Shown: positions 34,630 to 46,475, counted from the stretch's first letter. The stretch is 64,000 nucleotides of DNA from Haemaphysalis longicornis (GCA_013339765.2 CM023454.1:150021309-150085308); one strand, 5' to 3'. Notes: a model not told the origin generated them from the letters alone. Program-made: numbers and translations.

Positions 34630-35395
34630 GCCACTTTTGTTCAGAGTTGCCATTTTATCGCTTTAGTTAGTAATTATCTTCTGTCAAAAATGCACCACAT
34701 CAGGTTTTCACTTTTTTGCTGGCCAAAATCTTTGTGTGCTTCTTTTACGGCACACTATAAAGATGCAAAAACAGTTAGCTTGTTTGATGGAGTATTGAGG
34801 GAAAAGGAAACCTTTTTATTTTTGCAACAAAAACTGGTTTCTTGATTTATAACACAAAAATTCAGTGAGTGCAATTAGAAGTGAAGAAATTTGATGCATA
34901 TCAGCATAAGATTAAGAAAAAATTATTCATCATTTGCAAAGGTCAGCCTGACTGATTTTGTCATGTATTCATTTTAAAGACAGATTTGTTGGATTTCTAG
35001 ATGTAATAGTAAAAGGAGAGCAAGATAATGCCGTTGTTGGTGTACAGTTGTTCCTACAGTTAGGTAACTGGGAGAGGGAAGCTAAAATAATTCTGTACAG
35101 GGACGGAGACAAGTTGAATCATGGAGGCACATTTTCTGGCTAAAGGATGTTTTAGGTAGTTGTTCACATGCATTCAGTTGTGTTAACGGTTCGTTGGATT
35201 GCCTTGTAGTGGAGAAGTTATCTGGATCACTACTCAGTATCTGCTATATATAACTAAAAAATGCGCCCTGCGCTTGGCACCTTTGCAAAAGAATGAAATT
35301 TTCAGCAGTTTAGGTCATTTCCTTGCATTAAAACAGAAAAAGCAATTCACCATCTCCTAATTTCTTGCTACACTTGTGAAGTTGTGGTTACCATT
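34630..35395. other. No recognisable gene
   Basis: AT-rich DNA. A frame at 34958-35143 reads DRFVGFLDVIVKGEQDNAVV and on, without splice support or a known family. Confidence 0.3.
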
Positions 35396-35406
35396 CCCAT
35401 AAACAA

Positions 35407-35535
35407 GGAAGGAAGGAAGAAAACTTTATTAAGAAAGGATGGCCCGAAGCCGCAGGGGAAGGGGGAGGGCAGGAAGGACGCTAGTAATGTCCAGCCATCG
35501 ACGCCGCACAGACAAAGCTCCAGAGTGCTGTCAAG
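35407..35535 (-). mobile_element. LINE 3' fragment with 11-bp TSD
   Basis: On minus it ends AATAAAGTTTTCTTCC followed by TTCC units, the tail type of I-superfamily LINEs. CCCATAAACAA flanks it on both sides (35396-35406 and 35536-35546). It is a severely 5'-truncated insertion of 129 bp. Confidence 0.8.
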
Positions 35536-35546
35536 CCCATAAACAA

Positions 35547-36429
35547 AAAGTGTTGGGTGAGCTTATTTTCCTCGGTGTAAATTTGAAATAGCTTGCGCTC
35601 TCCGTCCCCATTCCTGTTCACACCGAATTTGGGGTCAGTACACTGGCACGTTAGCTTATGGGACCAGAGTGCCCCTACGATCAAAAGATTGCTTTAACAG
35701 CCTTCATTGTACTGTCGCAGAACCAGTTGCCCACCTCTCTTTATTATTGCAGCAAGCTTGCATAGTTCAAATAGCTGAATAAACTTTTTTGCCCGAACCA
35801 ACAGTCTACAATTTGAAGCTGTATCACTTGTGCTCAAAAAGGTTTAAAGTTTCTTTACAATGAAGTAATGCAGTTTAGCTTCAAAATATTGAGTTGGAGC
35901 ATATGTTGCTTTTTGGAGTTGCAGTTGGTTTGTTAACTACAAATAAGGCACAGACAATGCAAGCGTAAATTAATTTGTAGCAGTGTCTTGCTTGTTGTTT
36001 AGGCCAGCAAACAAGCCATTGTCAGTGAGATCATGTCAGTATGGACTATTTGTGTACCGACTGAAACGTTCTGGCAGCAGCCACTGAACTGTGGGAAAGA
36101 GCCAGCTGTGCATCATAAGTAATGGTTATCGATAAAGCATGGTTTAAATGATAACTATAGTTTAAATTTAGAAACTCTCAGTTTTGTCTTCACTCAGCGA
36201 GGCTGGGGAGTCCGGTCTGTTGAAACATTGTGACTATTACTTTGTAACATTTCCTCTGTTACTGGATCACTTTTTTGAACCAGCACATGTTCGAACCAGT
36301 TGTATCTTTGAAAAATGGCTTTGGGTCATACATTGCTGGAACTTCCCCTAAAGGTTGTCGAAATTTTTTCTAACTAGACAACAGGTACTGGTAACTCAAG
36401 ATTCATGATAAGTGTTCTTTCTGGAATTT
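35547..36429. other. No recognisable gene
   Basis: No recognised gene or repeat boundary in this AT-rich stretch. Confidence 0.35.
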
Positions 36430-36650
36430 TTGCATTCTTGAAGGGACCCTGTTGCACTTACCATCGACTACCTGTAATGTGTGTTGGGTTCAAGTCTTTG
36501 TTCCAGAAATCTCCTCCCAAAAGAATTATGAAAATCTGTTCGCTATAACCGAAACTAATCTTGAATTCACAGCGACAACAAGAAACGAGGACGAAAGGGA
36601 GGGCACGACACACAGGCGCTGACTAACAACTGAAGTTTATTGCTGTGACG
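36430..36650 (-). mobile_element. Penelope-type terminal fragment
   Basis: The first part (36438-36545) resembles the region upstream of the GIY-YIG fragment at 29.6 kb. It is joined to CACAGCGACAACAAGAAACG, GAGGACGAAAGGGAGGGCAC and CAGGCGCTGACTAACAACTG, which is the inverse of the terminal module at 42130-42200. No coding capacity remains. Confidence 0.55.
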
Positions 36651-37629
36651 TCTGGCATATAAATACAGCAGAAATCAAGGCAACAAAGAAATCGACATAT
36701 AACATGTGAAAATAAAATATAACAATTCCGCCACGACATCACTACCACCACGTGCTTACAAACCCTCTAGATAGTTGATTTCTTTTGATGATAGCGCGAC
36801 AGAAGGGACACTTGCACACTTTTCTTCTCTTTTTACTATCTTATGAGCCTCAATAATTTCCCTTGTCAGTTTATGCTTATTTCTACACAATACTGCGGTA
36901 CTACTGAAGATAGGCTCGCACCCTGGACAGTCCTACACTCTAAGAACTAAAGGAGTCCCACCAATTCCCAAAGGGAATAGAAACCCTTGTCCCATATACG
37001 ATTCCCTTTTCCAGCATCAGGCAACTCCCTTTTTAGCAGAATAGCCTTACCCTTCACAAGGGAGTCGCAGGCCTCTCGCGGAGAGGGGGTCGAGGTATTC
37101 TCACCGGAGTTGCGGGAACCGCGTCCGGCAATTCCCTCACCACGGATCGAATAATTCCTCCAGTCAGGGAGTTATACAATTCTTTACCAGAATCTTGCTA
37201 TACCTCTGCCACCCCTCAGAATTACCTTATTCCACCAAACAGCATTTTGCAATACTTCACCAGGAAGGGTTAGCGTACTCTTTTCAGAATCATTGTATTC
37301 TTTCAACCAGAGTCCCATAATGCCTCCTCAAGGAGGGCTAGCTTACTCTTTGTCAGAACTAATGTATTCCTTTAAAGCAGGATCTATGCACTACCTGCGA
37401 GTTGCCGAACTCTACTATTCAGAGGCAGCACGATGTTACCTTTAACAAGACTACACTTTAGCATCCACAACAGCATTAGTGTCAGCCCTCTTTACTTCAT
37501 GCTTACAAACTGAAATACAGTAAAATTACTTCACAAGTAAACATAGCAAGGCGTCTTTACAAAAAAAGCTGTCGTTTGTGCTTAGCCGAAAAAAAAAAAG
37601 ACAAATCGTTTTCACACTGCATTTCATGC

Positions 37630-37635
37630 TTTATT
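37630..37635 (-). terminator. Poly(A) signal of the 37.7-kb gene
   Basis: AATAAA on the minus strand, 107 bases after the stop codon at 37742. Confidence 0.6.
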
Positions 37636-37741
37636 TTGACATCCTCACACACGTCGCTCCACCTGTATTGCAGTTGCTGCTTTTATGACCGAAACCATTT
37701 GCTCTGTCGGTGGTAGGCCGAGCATCATCTAAAAAAGCAGA

Positions 37742-39106
37742 CTAGGTCCGCTTTGTCTTTGGGGCATACTGGATGTTGAAGGTCCAGTAGACCACCAAAA
37801 GCAAAGCGAACCCGTCCACTATGTCCATAGCCGTCAGCTGGAGCTCTTCGAAGTGCACGGTCACGGCTCCAGATTTCTCCGCAGTTTGGCCCAAGAACAA
37901 GATCCTGGGGTAAAGGGAAGTCTCTCCTGGCTCCTGCATAAAAAGCACACAAATGCAAGTACCAGAAGAAACACAAGTAACAGTATTTTGCTCTTCCTTC
38001 CTCAGTGGACAAACCACTGTACAAAGCGATTCTCAGGAAAACGAATCGCTAGTTAGTAGTCTATACACTTAAAGCTAACAATTTAGTGACTACGCTAACG
38101 ATTCATCAATGTGACATTCACAATTGTCTACTGATGAGGCAAAATGCTCCCTTTAGCAAATTTGAATTGCTGTGATGGTGATTGCTGAGCCTGATTCACA
38201 AGTACTACACTGGATTTCACTTACTCAACATACAGAAGAAAAATATGCATACCAGCTTTGAGAGCAAGGCCTCTGGCTTTTCTTTCACCAGCAGTGCAAC
38301 TGAAAAGCCATCTGAGAAGAACGAGAGCACGGATTAATTTAAAGCATCGGGGTCCTGATCCCCTATTCAAATTTTAAACCAACAAGGTCCTCCTCCTCTT
38401 TTTTTCCAACCAACCACTTTCAGAAAAAGCAGCCAGACCAACAAGAGAACCTGCAACCTCAGGCCAACCTGCAAGTACTTGGTGCAATGGTGTTATCAAA
38501 AAGGATGGCTTGAAGACAAGCAATATTACAGCAAAACTGTCAGCCTCTCATTATTGGAATTAATCATGGGATCAGTGAACAGTAACAAGGCCGAATCATG
38601 GAGAGTAACAAGAGGCAAGCAGAAAATAAATGCCGCACAACCGCATTCCTAATCCCCATCAATCTTGAAGCTGCACATCGAATCTTACTCGTGACCAAAT
38701 AAGTTTGTTAAAAAATACTGCAGTGTTTGGCAGTTTGAAAAAGCTACAGCATTAATGCACTGCAGTGGAAGCGACACATTTTTAATCAAGCAGAAAGTTG
38801 GTTACGCAGTTATGTTATGTCTCTAATGACATTTATAATAAAACACAACTAAGGTCAGTCGATGCTAGAAAGCAAAAGTGCATGCAAATGACACCATGAA
38901 GGCTAAAAGACACATTTTTATTTGCCAGATGACTATGGCAAAGTGACCAAAGATGAAGTGTTTATTACTTACAGCTGTCGGCCGCATCAGGCATCTTTGC
39001 TCTCTTTCTGCTTCCGAACGCCAGGCGATCACAATATGTTGTTGAACAGCACTATTGTAGAATAGCCCTGGAAACATCCACGGGAAACACCTTTACGTCG
39101 TAGCGC
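37742..39106 (-). CDS. Small spliced gene, 90 aa, unknown function
   Basis: Three minus-strand exons fit together: 39106-38973 (acceptor TTATTACAG, donor GTAAGT; start ATG at 38994 with an in-frame TAG upstream), 38311-38253 (acceptor TTCTTCTCAG, donor GTATGC) and 37933-37742 (acceptor TTTTTATGCAG, stop TAG). Phases agree (22 nt, 59 nt, 192 nt). The product begins MPDAADSYGFSVALLVKEKP and ends with a hydrophobic stretch, IVDGFALLLVVYWTFNIQYA, followed by PKTKRT. An aromatic/NIQYA-like C-terminal pattern is known to me from uncharacterised multi-copy animal proteins; I cannot name it. Upstream non-coding exons are likely, since the first exon has an acceptor. It lies inside a TIR-bounded unit. 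Confidence 0.6.
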
Positions 39107-39885
39107 CTGTAATAAGTAAAAAAAAAGTTCACTATAATGCTAAATGCACGCTGCTTACTAAATACAGCACCTAGCAGCAGTTTTACCACATGTCCGCGTG
39201 AAAATATTCAGCCTAAAGTTCTATAGCTTGTCAACACTCGCTATGAAACAAAACGTACTGCAGTATTCATTTTTCAATACTACGTTTTACGGTAGCCGTT
39301 ACTTGGCTCTTTCTTGAGAAAACAGTACGGAATTTCACCGAAAATGGGCTTCACTCTTATTGCAGTCGCGCAAGGTAATAAGAAAAAAGTCCAATAGACA
39401 AAGCAACACGCCAGCGGTTCCGTGAAATTTTGTTGTGGCTACTGTAGCCACATAAACAATTAATCGCGATGAAATTTCCTGCCGTCAGCGTTTTATTAGC
39501 GTTAAGTATTGTTTTCTAACAACACGGGACCAGAGGCTACAAGGCAACGCACTACACAATGGGTTCGGAACGCACAAACGTTCACGTTCTTTTTTTTTTG
39601 CAAGACATCTATGCCAACTTGGAGGTTGAATTGAAACCTTGTGACCTTTGACTGCGTTATATTTTAAGGGGTAACCAAATAAAGCGACGCTACCAACCTA
39701 ACTGATTGGGTAATAAACTGGTTACGGTGTTGCTGTCGCCGTCGCTCACTTCTGCCTCGTCAGACGCGCCAGATGGGAACGGAACCGACGGATAAGCCCG
39801 GCGGCAGTGTAATTACCTTGTCGCTCGACATATTTACGTTGCTCAAGAAGATAATGAAACGAAAGCCTAATTTATAGCTAGCGCT

Positions 39886-40853
39886 GGACACATGTACGAT
39901 TAGTACACGCGATTCGCATGCGACTGATCGTTACGATTGATCGTTAGGGCCTGTTTTGGGTCGTTCGCTGGTCCGAGGAGGCTCACGACGTGCGACTGGC
40001 AAGCCAGATGCAGTCGTGCCATCATTGCGATCGAGAGTCCGCTGAGCCCCAACCGCCCGCAACAGGCTTGCGTTGCTCGGGTCGGCTCGGGTGTTGGGAA
40101 CCTTAGGCTTAGCATTCTGGCGGACATTTGATCGCCGCTATCTGTGCAACTGCGGATGACAATCCGTAACACAACTTTTCACCACACTATCATCCTTTTT
40201 CTCGCATGTGAAACTTTATTTGGGCTATAACGGCCGTTTGAGCGATCGGTGACCAAGACATCTGCGTAGCCTGTTTGGATGCTTCCGCGCAGGTATCGCC
40301 ATCTCTCGACCGCTCGGCGCACCGCGCGCCGCGGCATACACGGCCGGTCAGCGCAGGCTTGCATAGCGGCAGATATCTGATCGCCGCTTTTAAAATAAGC
40401 CCTGACAACAATCCCCTAGCACAATTTTTCACCACATTAACACCTACTTTTTCGCATGTGGAACTTCTTCTTAGCGAACAGATTGATTCGGGAGAGCAGC
40501 GACAAGCGGTTGCTACCGTGGTCTGCGCCGGTTCGAGCCGCTGAGTGTGTCGAGCTGGCAGGCGCGGCCGGCGTGAGCGCGGACTGTTCCCGAAGGCAGA
40601 AAACGCTTCAAGATTGCTTGCTTTATCAATTTCTTGCGAAAAAAACGCGCGGAATCTGCAAATTCAGCTCAGCGATCGTCGTAGTTGACCATAAAGCAAA
40701 AACAGTGGGCGGAGCGACGCCGACGACACATCGCATGCGCGCATCGGGCCATGTGTCTCAAATTCACGCGTACGGCTACTCGTGGCGACAGTCGTAACGA
40801 TCAGTCGCATGCGAATCGCGTGTACCAATCGTACATGTGTCCAGTGCCTAAAG
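39886..40853. mobile_element. Nested inverted-repeat element
   Basis: CTGGACACATGTACGATTAG and GTACACGCGATTCGCATGCG run inward from 39886; their inverse ends at 40847 (CGCATGCGAATCGCGTGTAC, CAATCGTACATGTGTCCAG). The arms are about 50 bp. Inside is a diverged direct repeat (about 40122-40230 and 40367-40465, both with TTTTCACCACA and TCGCATGTG.AACT). No clear target duplication and no coding frame were found. Confidence 0.7.
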
Positions 40854-41934
40854 AAGCCAGCTTAATAAATCCGCAACTCTTATACTGCACACGAGTCTTG
40901 TTTCAACGCATGCTGAACGTCGTGAACCCGCGATGGGAGCACGGCCGCTTGTTCGAAAAACACAAAGCCGGAAAAAGGATAGCTAGAACTGGTGTCACAC
41001 AAATGAAAGCACATGTATGTGACCACTTAATTCTTCGCAAGAACCAACAAGGCTAAGCAGCACTCACGAGCGCCAGTTGTTATAAATAAAGCTGAAGTTT
41101 TGGCGGGAACGAGCGCGAGCTCGATCTCGTACTGCGCAAGAAAAACTGAAATGGTGACTTACGTTTTCAGCGGCGGCCGCAGCAGCCAAACGATGTTATT
41201 CCACCAGTCAGGTATACTTCAAACACAGCCACCGACACCAAAACGCACCTCACAGACACGTACAGGAGTACTACGGCGGTTTCAATGCCACAAAAGAGAC
41301 GGAGACATCGGAGAGACGCGGCCGGCCGCCAGCCCCGCCGCGATGAAAAGACCGCGCAAAGGTACAACGCTCAAGTAGTCCGACGGACACCGTTGCGTTA
41401 GAACACACAAATGACCCATTCCTAGAGGACGTGTAACACTACCTCGCACGCTCTTTTGAATACGCTGCACTTTATTTTAAGTACGCTTTGTTTCATGGCC
41501 CGGCGCTGTGGCTGTTTAGGTAACTACTTTTTCATACGATTTCAAAGAGTTCGCGTCCGCCATAGAGGTGTCTGCCTTTTTGCACACCTGAAAGCGTGCA
41601 GCTGAAGTTGATAGAGTCGATATACTGTTCTATTCTCTCTCGCGGAGGATATACGAACTCCATCGATGCGAGACAGAGTCGGTACGCTGTTCTATTCTCT
41701 CCCGCGAAAGGGGTACAACCGCCGCTTAGCTCCATCAAGAGCGGGGAGAGTTCGCCAGCAGTTTTATTCTGGTTTCCTAGTAGAGTGAACACGCCATCTA
41801 ACGCCACGCGTGGTGCGGACGGTGTCAAACGACCCTGGCAGGAATAGGAACGCTGTTTGATTCTTCAACTACTCCCCACATTTCTTAGAGTGTAGATGGC
41901 CGCTTTTGCTTTTTTCCACGTTGTGACTATGTTC

Positions 41935-42130
41935 CTATCCTAGCCTATCATTAACGCATCTCCCTGTTTGCCCGATATATTCTCTGCCACACAATAAAGG
42001 TATGCTGTATACTACGTTTGTGGCACATGGGATGAACTGTCGTTGGTGCTTCTTCCTACAAACCTCAGAACTTGAGGTAGCGCTGTTCACGTGTCTACAT
42101 TGTCTGGAAAGTTTATATAGAGCTGAAAAA
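41935..42130 (-). pseudogene. Penelope-like element C, GIY-YIG fragment
   Basis: The minus frame reads VVFSALYKLSRQCRHVNS, a charged stretch, QFIPCATNVVYSIPLLCGRE and YIGQTGRCVNDRLG. This is the inter-domain linker plus the start of the GIY-YIG nuclease. The histidine motif that should follow is cut off at about 41935. The upstream side runs into the terminal module. Confidence 0.75.
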
Positions 42131-42229
42131 ACAACACTTACATCGGCACGCTTGTGTCGTGCCCTCCCCTTCGTCCTCGTTTCTTGTTTGCGCTGTGAAT
42201 TCAAGATTATGGAACACCAACTCGCCGAA
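42131..42229 (+). other. Retroelement terminal module
   Basis: TCCCCTTCGTCCTCGTTTCT, TGCGCTGTGAATTCAAG and CACCAACTCGCCGAA (42215-42229). It is the inverse of the module at 36570-36645 and related to the one at 11356-11450. Confidence 0.55.
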
Positions 42230-42760
42230 GCATCAACATTAACCGAAACTACACGCGATGGGCAATCGCGCAAAATTCTTCACTCTCAACTCGACTGCAG
42301 ACAACGCGACGAAAGCTGCGCGCTCTCTCCTGGTGTGGGGGCGGCTCGCGGCATTTTCTTTGGGTGCCTTCACAATATCACAGGCCGGGGTGTTTTCTTC
42401 GCTTCTCCGCAATGTGGAAGGGCATTTCCGGTATGGTGACACAAAAAGCAGACATTGAAGCCTGCTCAGAAGTGCGCGGTAAGGCTGGTAGGGCATTTTT
42501 AAAGCAATGAACGTTTTGTTGTCGAGTTGCCTCGTTGAAAGGGTAGTATTTAGTCCATCACTCAAACTCCGCCCACTCAAAACACAAAATAAACCCCAAA
42601 ACTGTGCATACAGGTTCAGGCTTAGAAGAGTTTGGTACACAGTGCCGACGAGGGCAAATCGTCACAGGAAATGCGAGAAATAATCCGCGAAGTTGACCAG
42701 CAGCAGCCAATAGGACAGCCATGGCTGCAATGACGTCGTTTAGGCCATGCCAGGGGTGCA

Positions 42761-42813
<53 letters not shown>
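42761..42813. repeat. (GA)n microsatellite
   Basis: An uninterrupted GA run of about 50 bases, at the 3' end of the minus-strand LINE that follows. It is probably the expanded TC tail of that element. Confidence 0.9.
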
Positions 42814-42817
<4 letters not shown>

Positions 42818-44478
42818 AACATTTATTAGAGCAGACGGTGGTGGTTGAGCCGTCACTCGGTGGGGTGGGTTCACCTCAGTCCAGGTACCCTTGGGCCTTG
42901 GCTGCAGCCCTGGCACGGGTGACCAGAAAGATCTGGTCAGCGTGACGGGAGCTGGTCAGCAGGCCCTCCCACTGCTCTGGGGACGGTCTGGGATTGGGGG
43001 TAAGCGATGGGGGGTTTTGACAGGCCCACACCATGTGGTAGGTAGTATTAAGAGAGGGGCAGAATTGGCAGGTGATGGGTGTATTGGGTAGGGGAGATAG
43101 CGCGGAGGATGGGTGCGTTGTAATATGTGTTTGTTTGTAATCGACGCCAGATGACTGCTTCCTCCTTGGTTAGTTGAGGGTGAGGTTGAGGCAAAGTGAG
43201 GCGAACGTGGCGATAATGGTGCAGGATGTCGTGGTAGCGTGATGGAAACAGCGGGAGTTGGAGGAGGCTGGACCGTAGGTTCTGTTCCTGGGGGAAATGC
43301 CCGGTGTGGAAGGGCGCGGGCAGCGGCGTGAGCCGCCTCATTTCCCTCGAGGGACGAGTGGCCAGGGGTCCAGACGATGTACAGGTCGGGGAGGGGATTG
43401 ATTGAGGCGAGTATACGTAATGCAGGAAGTGAGATGCATCCACGTTGAATGTTACGGCAGGCTTGCTGGGAATCTGTTATTATTGTAAGGTATTCGGAGC
43501 CAGTTGTAGCGGCGATGGCTATGGCAATTTCTTCGGCAGTGGTGGTTGATGTCGAGAGAGTTGTGAGAGAGGTGAGAAGTGTGCCTTCTGAGTTTACAAC
43601 CGCCAGAGCATGAGCCTGCGTGTGGGGTAGAGGGCGGCGTCGGTGTAGCGAGTATCGGGGTGAAAGTGGAATTGTGAACGCAGATGCTTAACCCGGGAGA
43701 GCCTTCTACCTTGGTTGAATTGTGGGTGCATATTGTTAGGAATTTTGGATACAGTAATGTGGGACCGGATTGAAGATGGAATGCGCTGAAGGGCTTGTGA
43801 AGCAGGTTTGGTCGGGTATCCGAGAACCTGGAGGACGTGTCGGCCGGTGCTGGTAAGGAGGAGTCTGGTGAGTTGGCTGTTGCGTTGAGCTTCCAGGAGT
43901 TCTTCGAGGGTGTTGTGGATTCCGAGTTGGAAGAAACGACAGGTAGAGGTTTGAGCGGGGAGGCCAAGTCCAATTTTGAAAGCTTTTTCGAATTAGTATA
44001 TCGACTTTTCTCCCGTTCTCTGGGTTTGAGGGCGATGTATGGGGGGGAATATGTGATGCGACTAATTAAAGTGCTTGAATTAGTCGTATTGTATCGTCTT
44101 CTTTGAGGCCCTGACGTTGGTTTGTGATGCGCTTGATGAGATGGTAAGTTGGGTGGACAGTGGCTTGAAGGTGGGGAAGAACTGCAGCGCCAGAGCCATC
44201 TTGATGGAATTGGACTCCGAGTATACGAAGGGTGTGTACTTTAGGAATGGGTGTGGAACCGATTGTTGGAGCAGGATCGGGTGTGGGGAACTGGACATCG
44301 CCCCACGAGTTCGGGAGCGGAGGACGAGGAGGGCTGATTTGCTGGGGGCACACGTGAGGCCCCGAGGGCGGAGATAAGGGAGAATGGTGTCGATGGCTTG
44401 TTGTAGGGTATCTTGTTGTGTGCCAGGAGATCCGGTGGTCGTCCAAAGAGTTAAATCATCAGCGTATAGGGGAAAATT
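42814..44478 (-). mobile_element. I-superfamily LINE, 5'-truncated at YADD
   Basis: On minus the copy starts exactly at the reverse transcriptase box LYADDLTLWTTTGSPG (44478-44430) and continues through the palm end (LRILGVQFHQDGSGAAVLP), RNase H (VWTPGHSSLEGNEAAHA at about 43390-43330) and a C-terminal helix (SSRHADQIFLVTRARAAAKA, about 42960-42880), stop TGA at 42878-42876, then AATAAATG and a TC tail. Several shifts break the frame. It inserted into a repeat whose empty version survives near 30738. Confidence 0.85.
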
Positions 44479-44640
44479 TTAATCGCGGTTGGTTTTTCTG
44501 CGTCTTTCACAGTGATTTGTGCGCCCACTGCTTCACGTGCATGTGTAATATTTGGCTCAGGTATCCCTGGCAGTGCAATCTAAACGTCACCCAGGTTTAG
44601 TTCCAAAGAGTGTTGCCGGGTTCCTTTAAAGCAAGATGCA

Positions 44641-45580
44641 TCGCACATCTGCAGTTTAAATATCTGTAGGCGCCTCGAACTGCCTTGCTGAGTTTAGTGA
44701 CTGTGGGCTGGGCAGTGTTGTGACTAGTCCTTTTCTATTTTTGTTCCCGGCTGCAGGCACTCCTGAGCATGGCAGCTGTGGTTTTCATTGGAGCAAAGGA
44801 GCTGTACTCTGTCCATGACCATCATAGCGGTCGCATCAAATAGAAGCAGCATCACTGTATGGGCAGCAATTCAGGGAATAAATCTGCCCCACATTTTGGA
44901 ATAAACACAGACTGTCAGTGGCTGAATTTAATTTTTTCCTGAAAAGCACGAATGATTGCTGTTACAAGGTTATACATTCTGCACTCTGCTGTAGAAAAAG
45001 CTTGGCTATACGCATTCTAGGGCTGGATGAGAGCTGCAACACCACAAGTAAAAACCCTGCTGCAGTGGAACGGCCGGACGAGTAAGTTCCACTGCTAAAG
45101 TTCAACCATGACTGAGCAGCTGTGGCTTGACAGCTCGCCCCCTGTCTAGGATGAATAGCCATCGTCTGTGAAAGTTGAACGGACATTGGTTGTTAAATGT
45201 TGAACTGCCGTCGGCCAACAAAGGAACGGCAGGACGGCGGCGAAGACTCGCGGCCGAAGGCGGTTGTAGGCCCCTTGGCGATGCGTTGTTCAAAGGTGAG
45301 CAGCTGTTCAGCTTACACCAGGGAACTTTCAGCACATGGCCAAGGCCCACTTTTGAGTATGGGCTTTACACTCTGATGGGGGAATGGCTGTGCAGGAATT
45401 ACCTGGCCAGAGATGGACAGCTCATGCTTAGCCGTACGTGCGTGTGCTGCTTGGGACACGATGTGGCGTTACCTAATCGGACGTGCTTAGGTGAACGTTT
45501 GCTGCGTACGGGAAGGCCGACCCGAGCCGAGCTCCGTCGCCTCCGACATACGTGTGGTAGCGCAGTGTGAAGAGCGGCCA
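44641..45580. other. No recognisable gene
   Basis: Unassigned. The stretch 45460-45585 may be the internal region next to the LTR-like block that follows. The open frame on + at 45175-45570 has no known motif. Confidence 0.35.
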
Positions 45581-45584
45581 GCCG

Positions 45585-46165
45585 GTGTTGCAGCCGTGAA
45601 GAGGTCCAGAAGCCGTAGGCAAAACCTAACTGTTTATTTCATAGCGAGAGATGAGCCGAAACCAAAGAATTACGACCCGACGGGCGAGGTAACAATACAG
45701 TACTCGAGCAGAGCGACAGCATTGATTCTCTGCTCAAACAGGACTGGGTTACAGCGCTTGGGTGGCTCTATTTATACCCAAAAGCGGTAACGTCGAAACA
45801 GTGTTCCCTTCAGTTTTTGTGCACGCTACAAACGTCACAGACACACACAACACTCTTTCCAGAGTACGTGAGCAGTCGATAGCATCGGCGCATGCTGAGT
45901 CCGGGAGAGGGGAGAAAGGAGGACTCCGCTGCGATCGCGGGACCTCTGTGTCCTTGAAGCGCGTTGCGACGTGCCTCGCCAGGCTGGGAACCGTCGAAGC
46001 ATAAACGAGCCGAAAGCGAAGCGTCTGACCCGGGCTTTGCCGAGACGTGAAAACATGAGTCACCGACACGGTGGGACTAGTTTGGAAAGCGCACGTAGTG
46101 GCTTCGCCGCACAGCCGAGGAGTGCTGAAAGAAAGCCCGTCGGTGGGCCCATATGTAACCCTCTC
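45585..46165 (-). mobile_element. LTR-like segment (solo or truncated)
   Basis: On minus there is a TATAAATA box (45776-45769), an AATAAA (45638-45633) about 130 bases downstream, and an end GCTCTTCACA at about 45580, as in a gypsy-type LTR. The start, near GGTTACATATGGG at 46160, is uncertain. No gag or pol was recognised beside it. Confidence 0.45.
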
Positions 46166-46439
46166 TAAGTACGGCGAACAAGCTTTATTTGAACGACCTT
46201 TTCCTACCCTGTCCCCCGTATCGCCCACGAGGTTCACATGATCAATTCCCAAGCTTTCCGCTGTAGATCCTGCTCTGTTACGGCTTCCATCTTTTCGCTA
46301 ATTGCCTCCTGGCCATTAGCCTCGTGGCCCGAACCTTATCAAGAAGATTGCTGCCGGCTGCAAAGAAGTTCCTGACTGAAATCTATGGTTGGACGCAATC
46401 CCGTCTGGTCAGGGTGGGTCGTTACACATATGCGGAATA
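46166..46439. other. Unassigned
   Basis: Nothing recognisable; a second AATAAA on minus lies near 46182. Confidence 0.3.
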
Positions 46440-46475
46440 AAAACACCGACCAAAAATATATTTCTTAAAATGAAA

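Larger units (their letters stand above)
36934..41893. mobile_element. TIR-bounded composite unit containing a spliced gene
   Basis: The 11-base ends CACTCTAAGAA (36934-36944) and TTCTTAGAGTG (41883-41893) are inverted and each flanked by TA. Inside both ends GGAGT follows at similar distance, then arrays of short degenerate motifs: ATTCCCT/CAGGGA types at 36950-37450, and TGTTCTATTCTCTC(T/C)CGCG at 41631 and 41690. Within lie a small spliced minus-strand gene (39106-37742) and a second inverted-repeat element (39886-40853). The rest shows nothing nameable. The two ends could instead belong to separate short elements in opposite orientation. Confidence 0.45.
42230..44640. repeat. Retroelement-derived repeat, copy with LINE insertion
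   Basis: The segments 42230-42760 and 44480-44640 together match 29640-29740 and 30405-31130. The match breaks where an I-type LINE and its (GA)n tail sit (42761-44478). The copy is non-coding as far as I can tell. Confidence 0.6.

Noticed and set aside
42761..42813. GA run as a regulatory GAGA-factor site
   Set aside because: It is positioned as the tail of a LINE and is better explained as microsatellite expansion.
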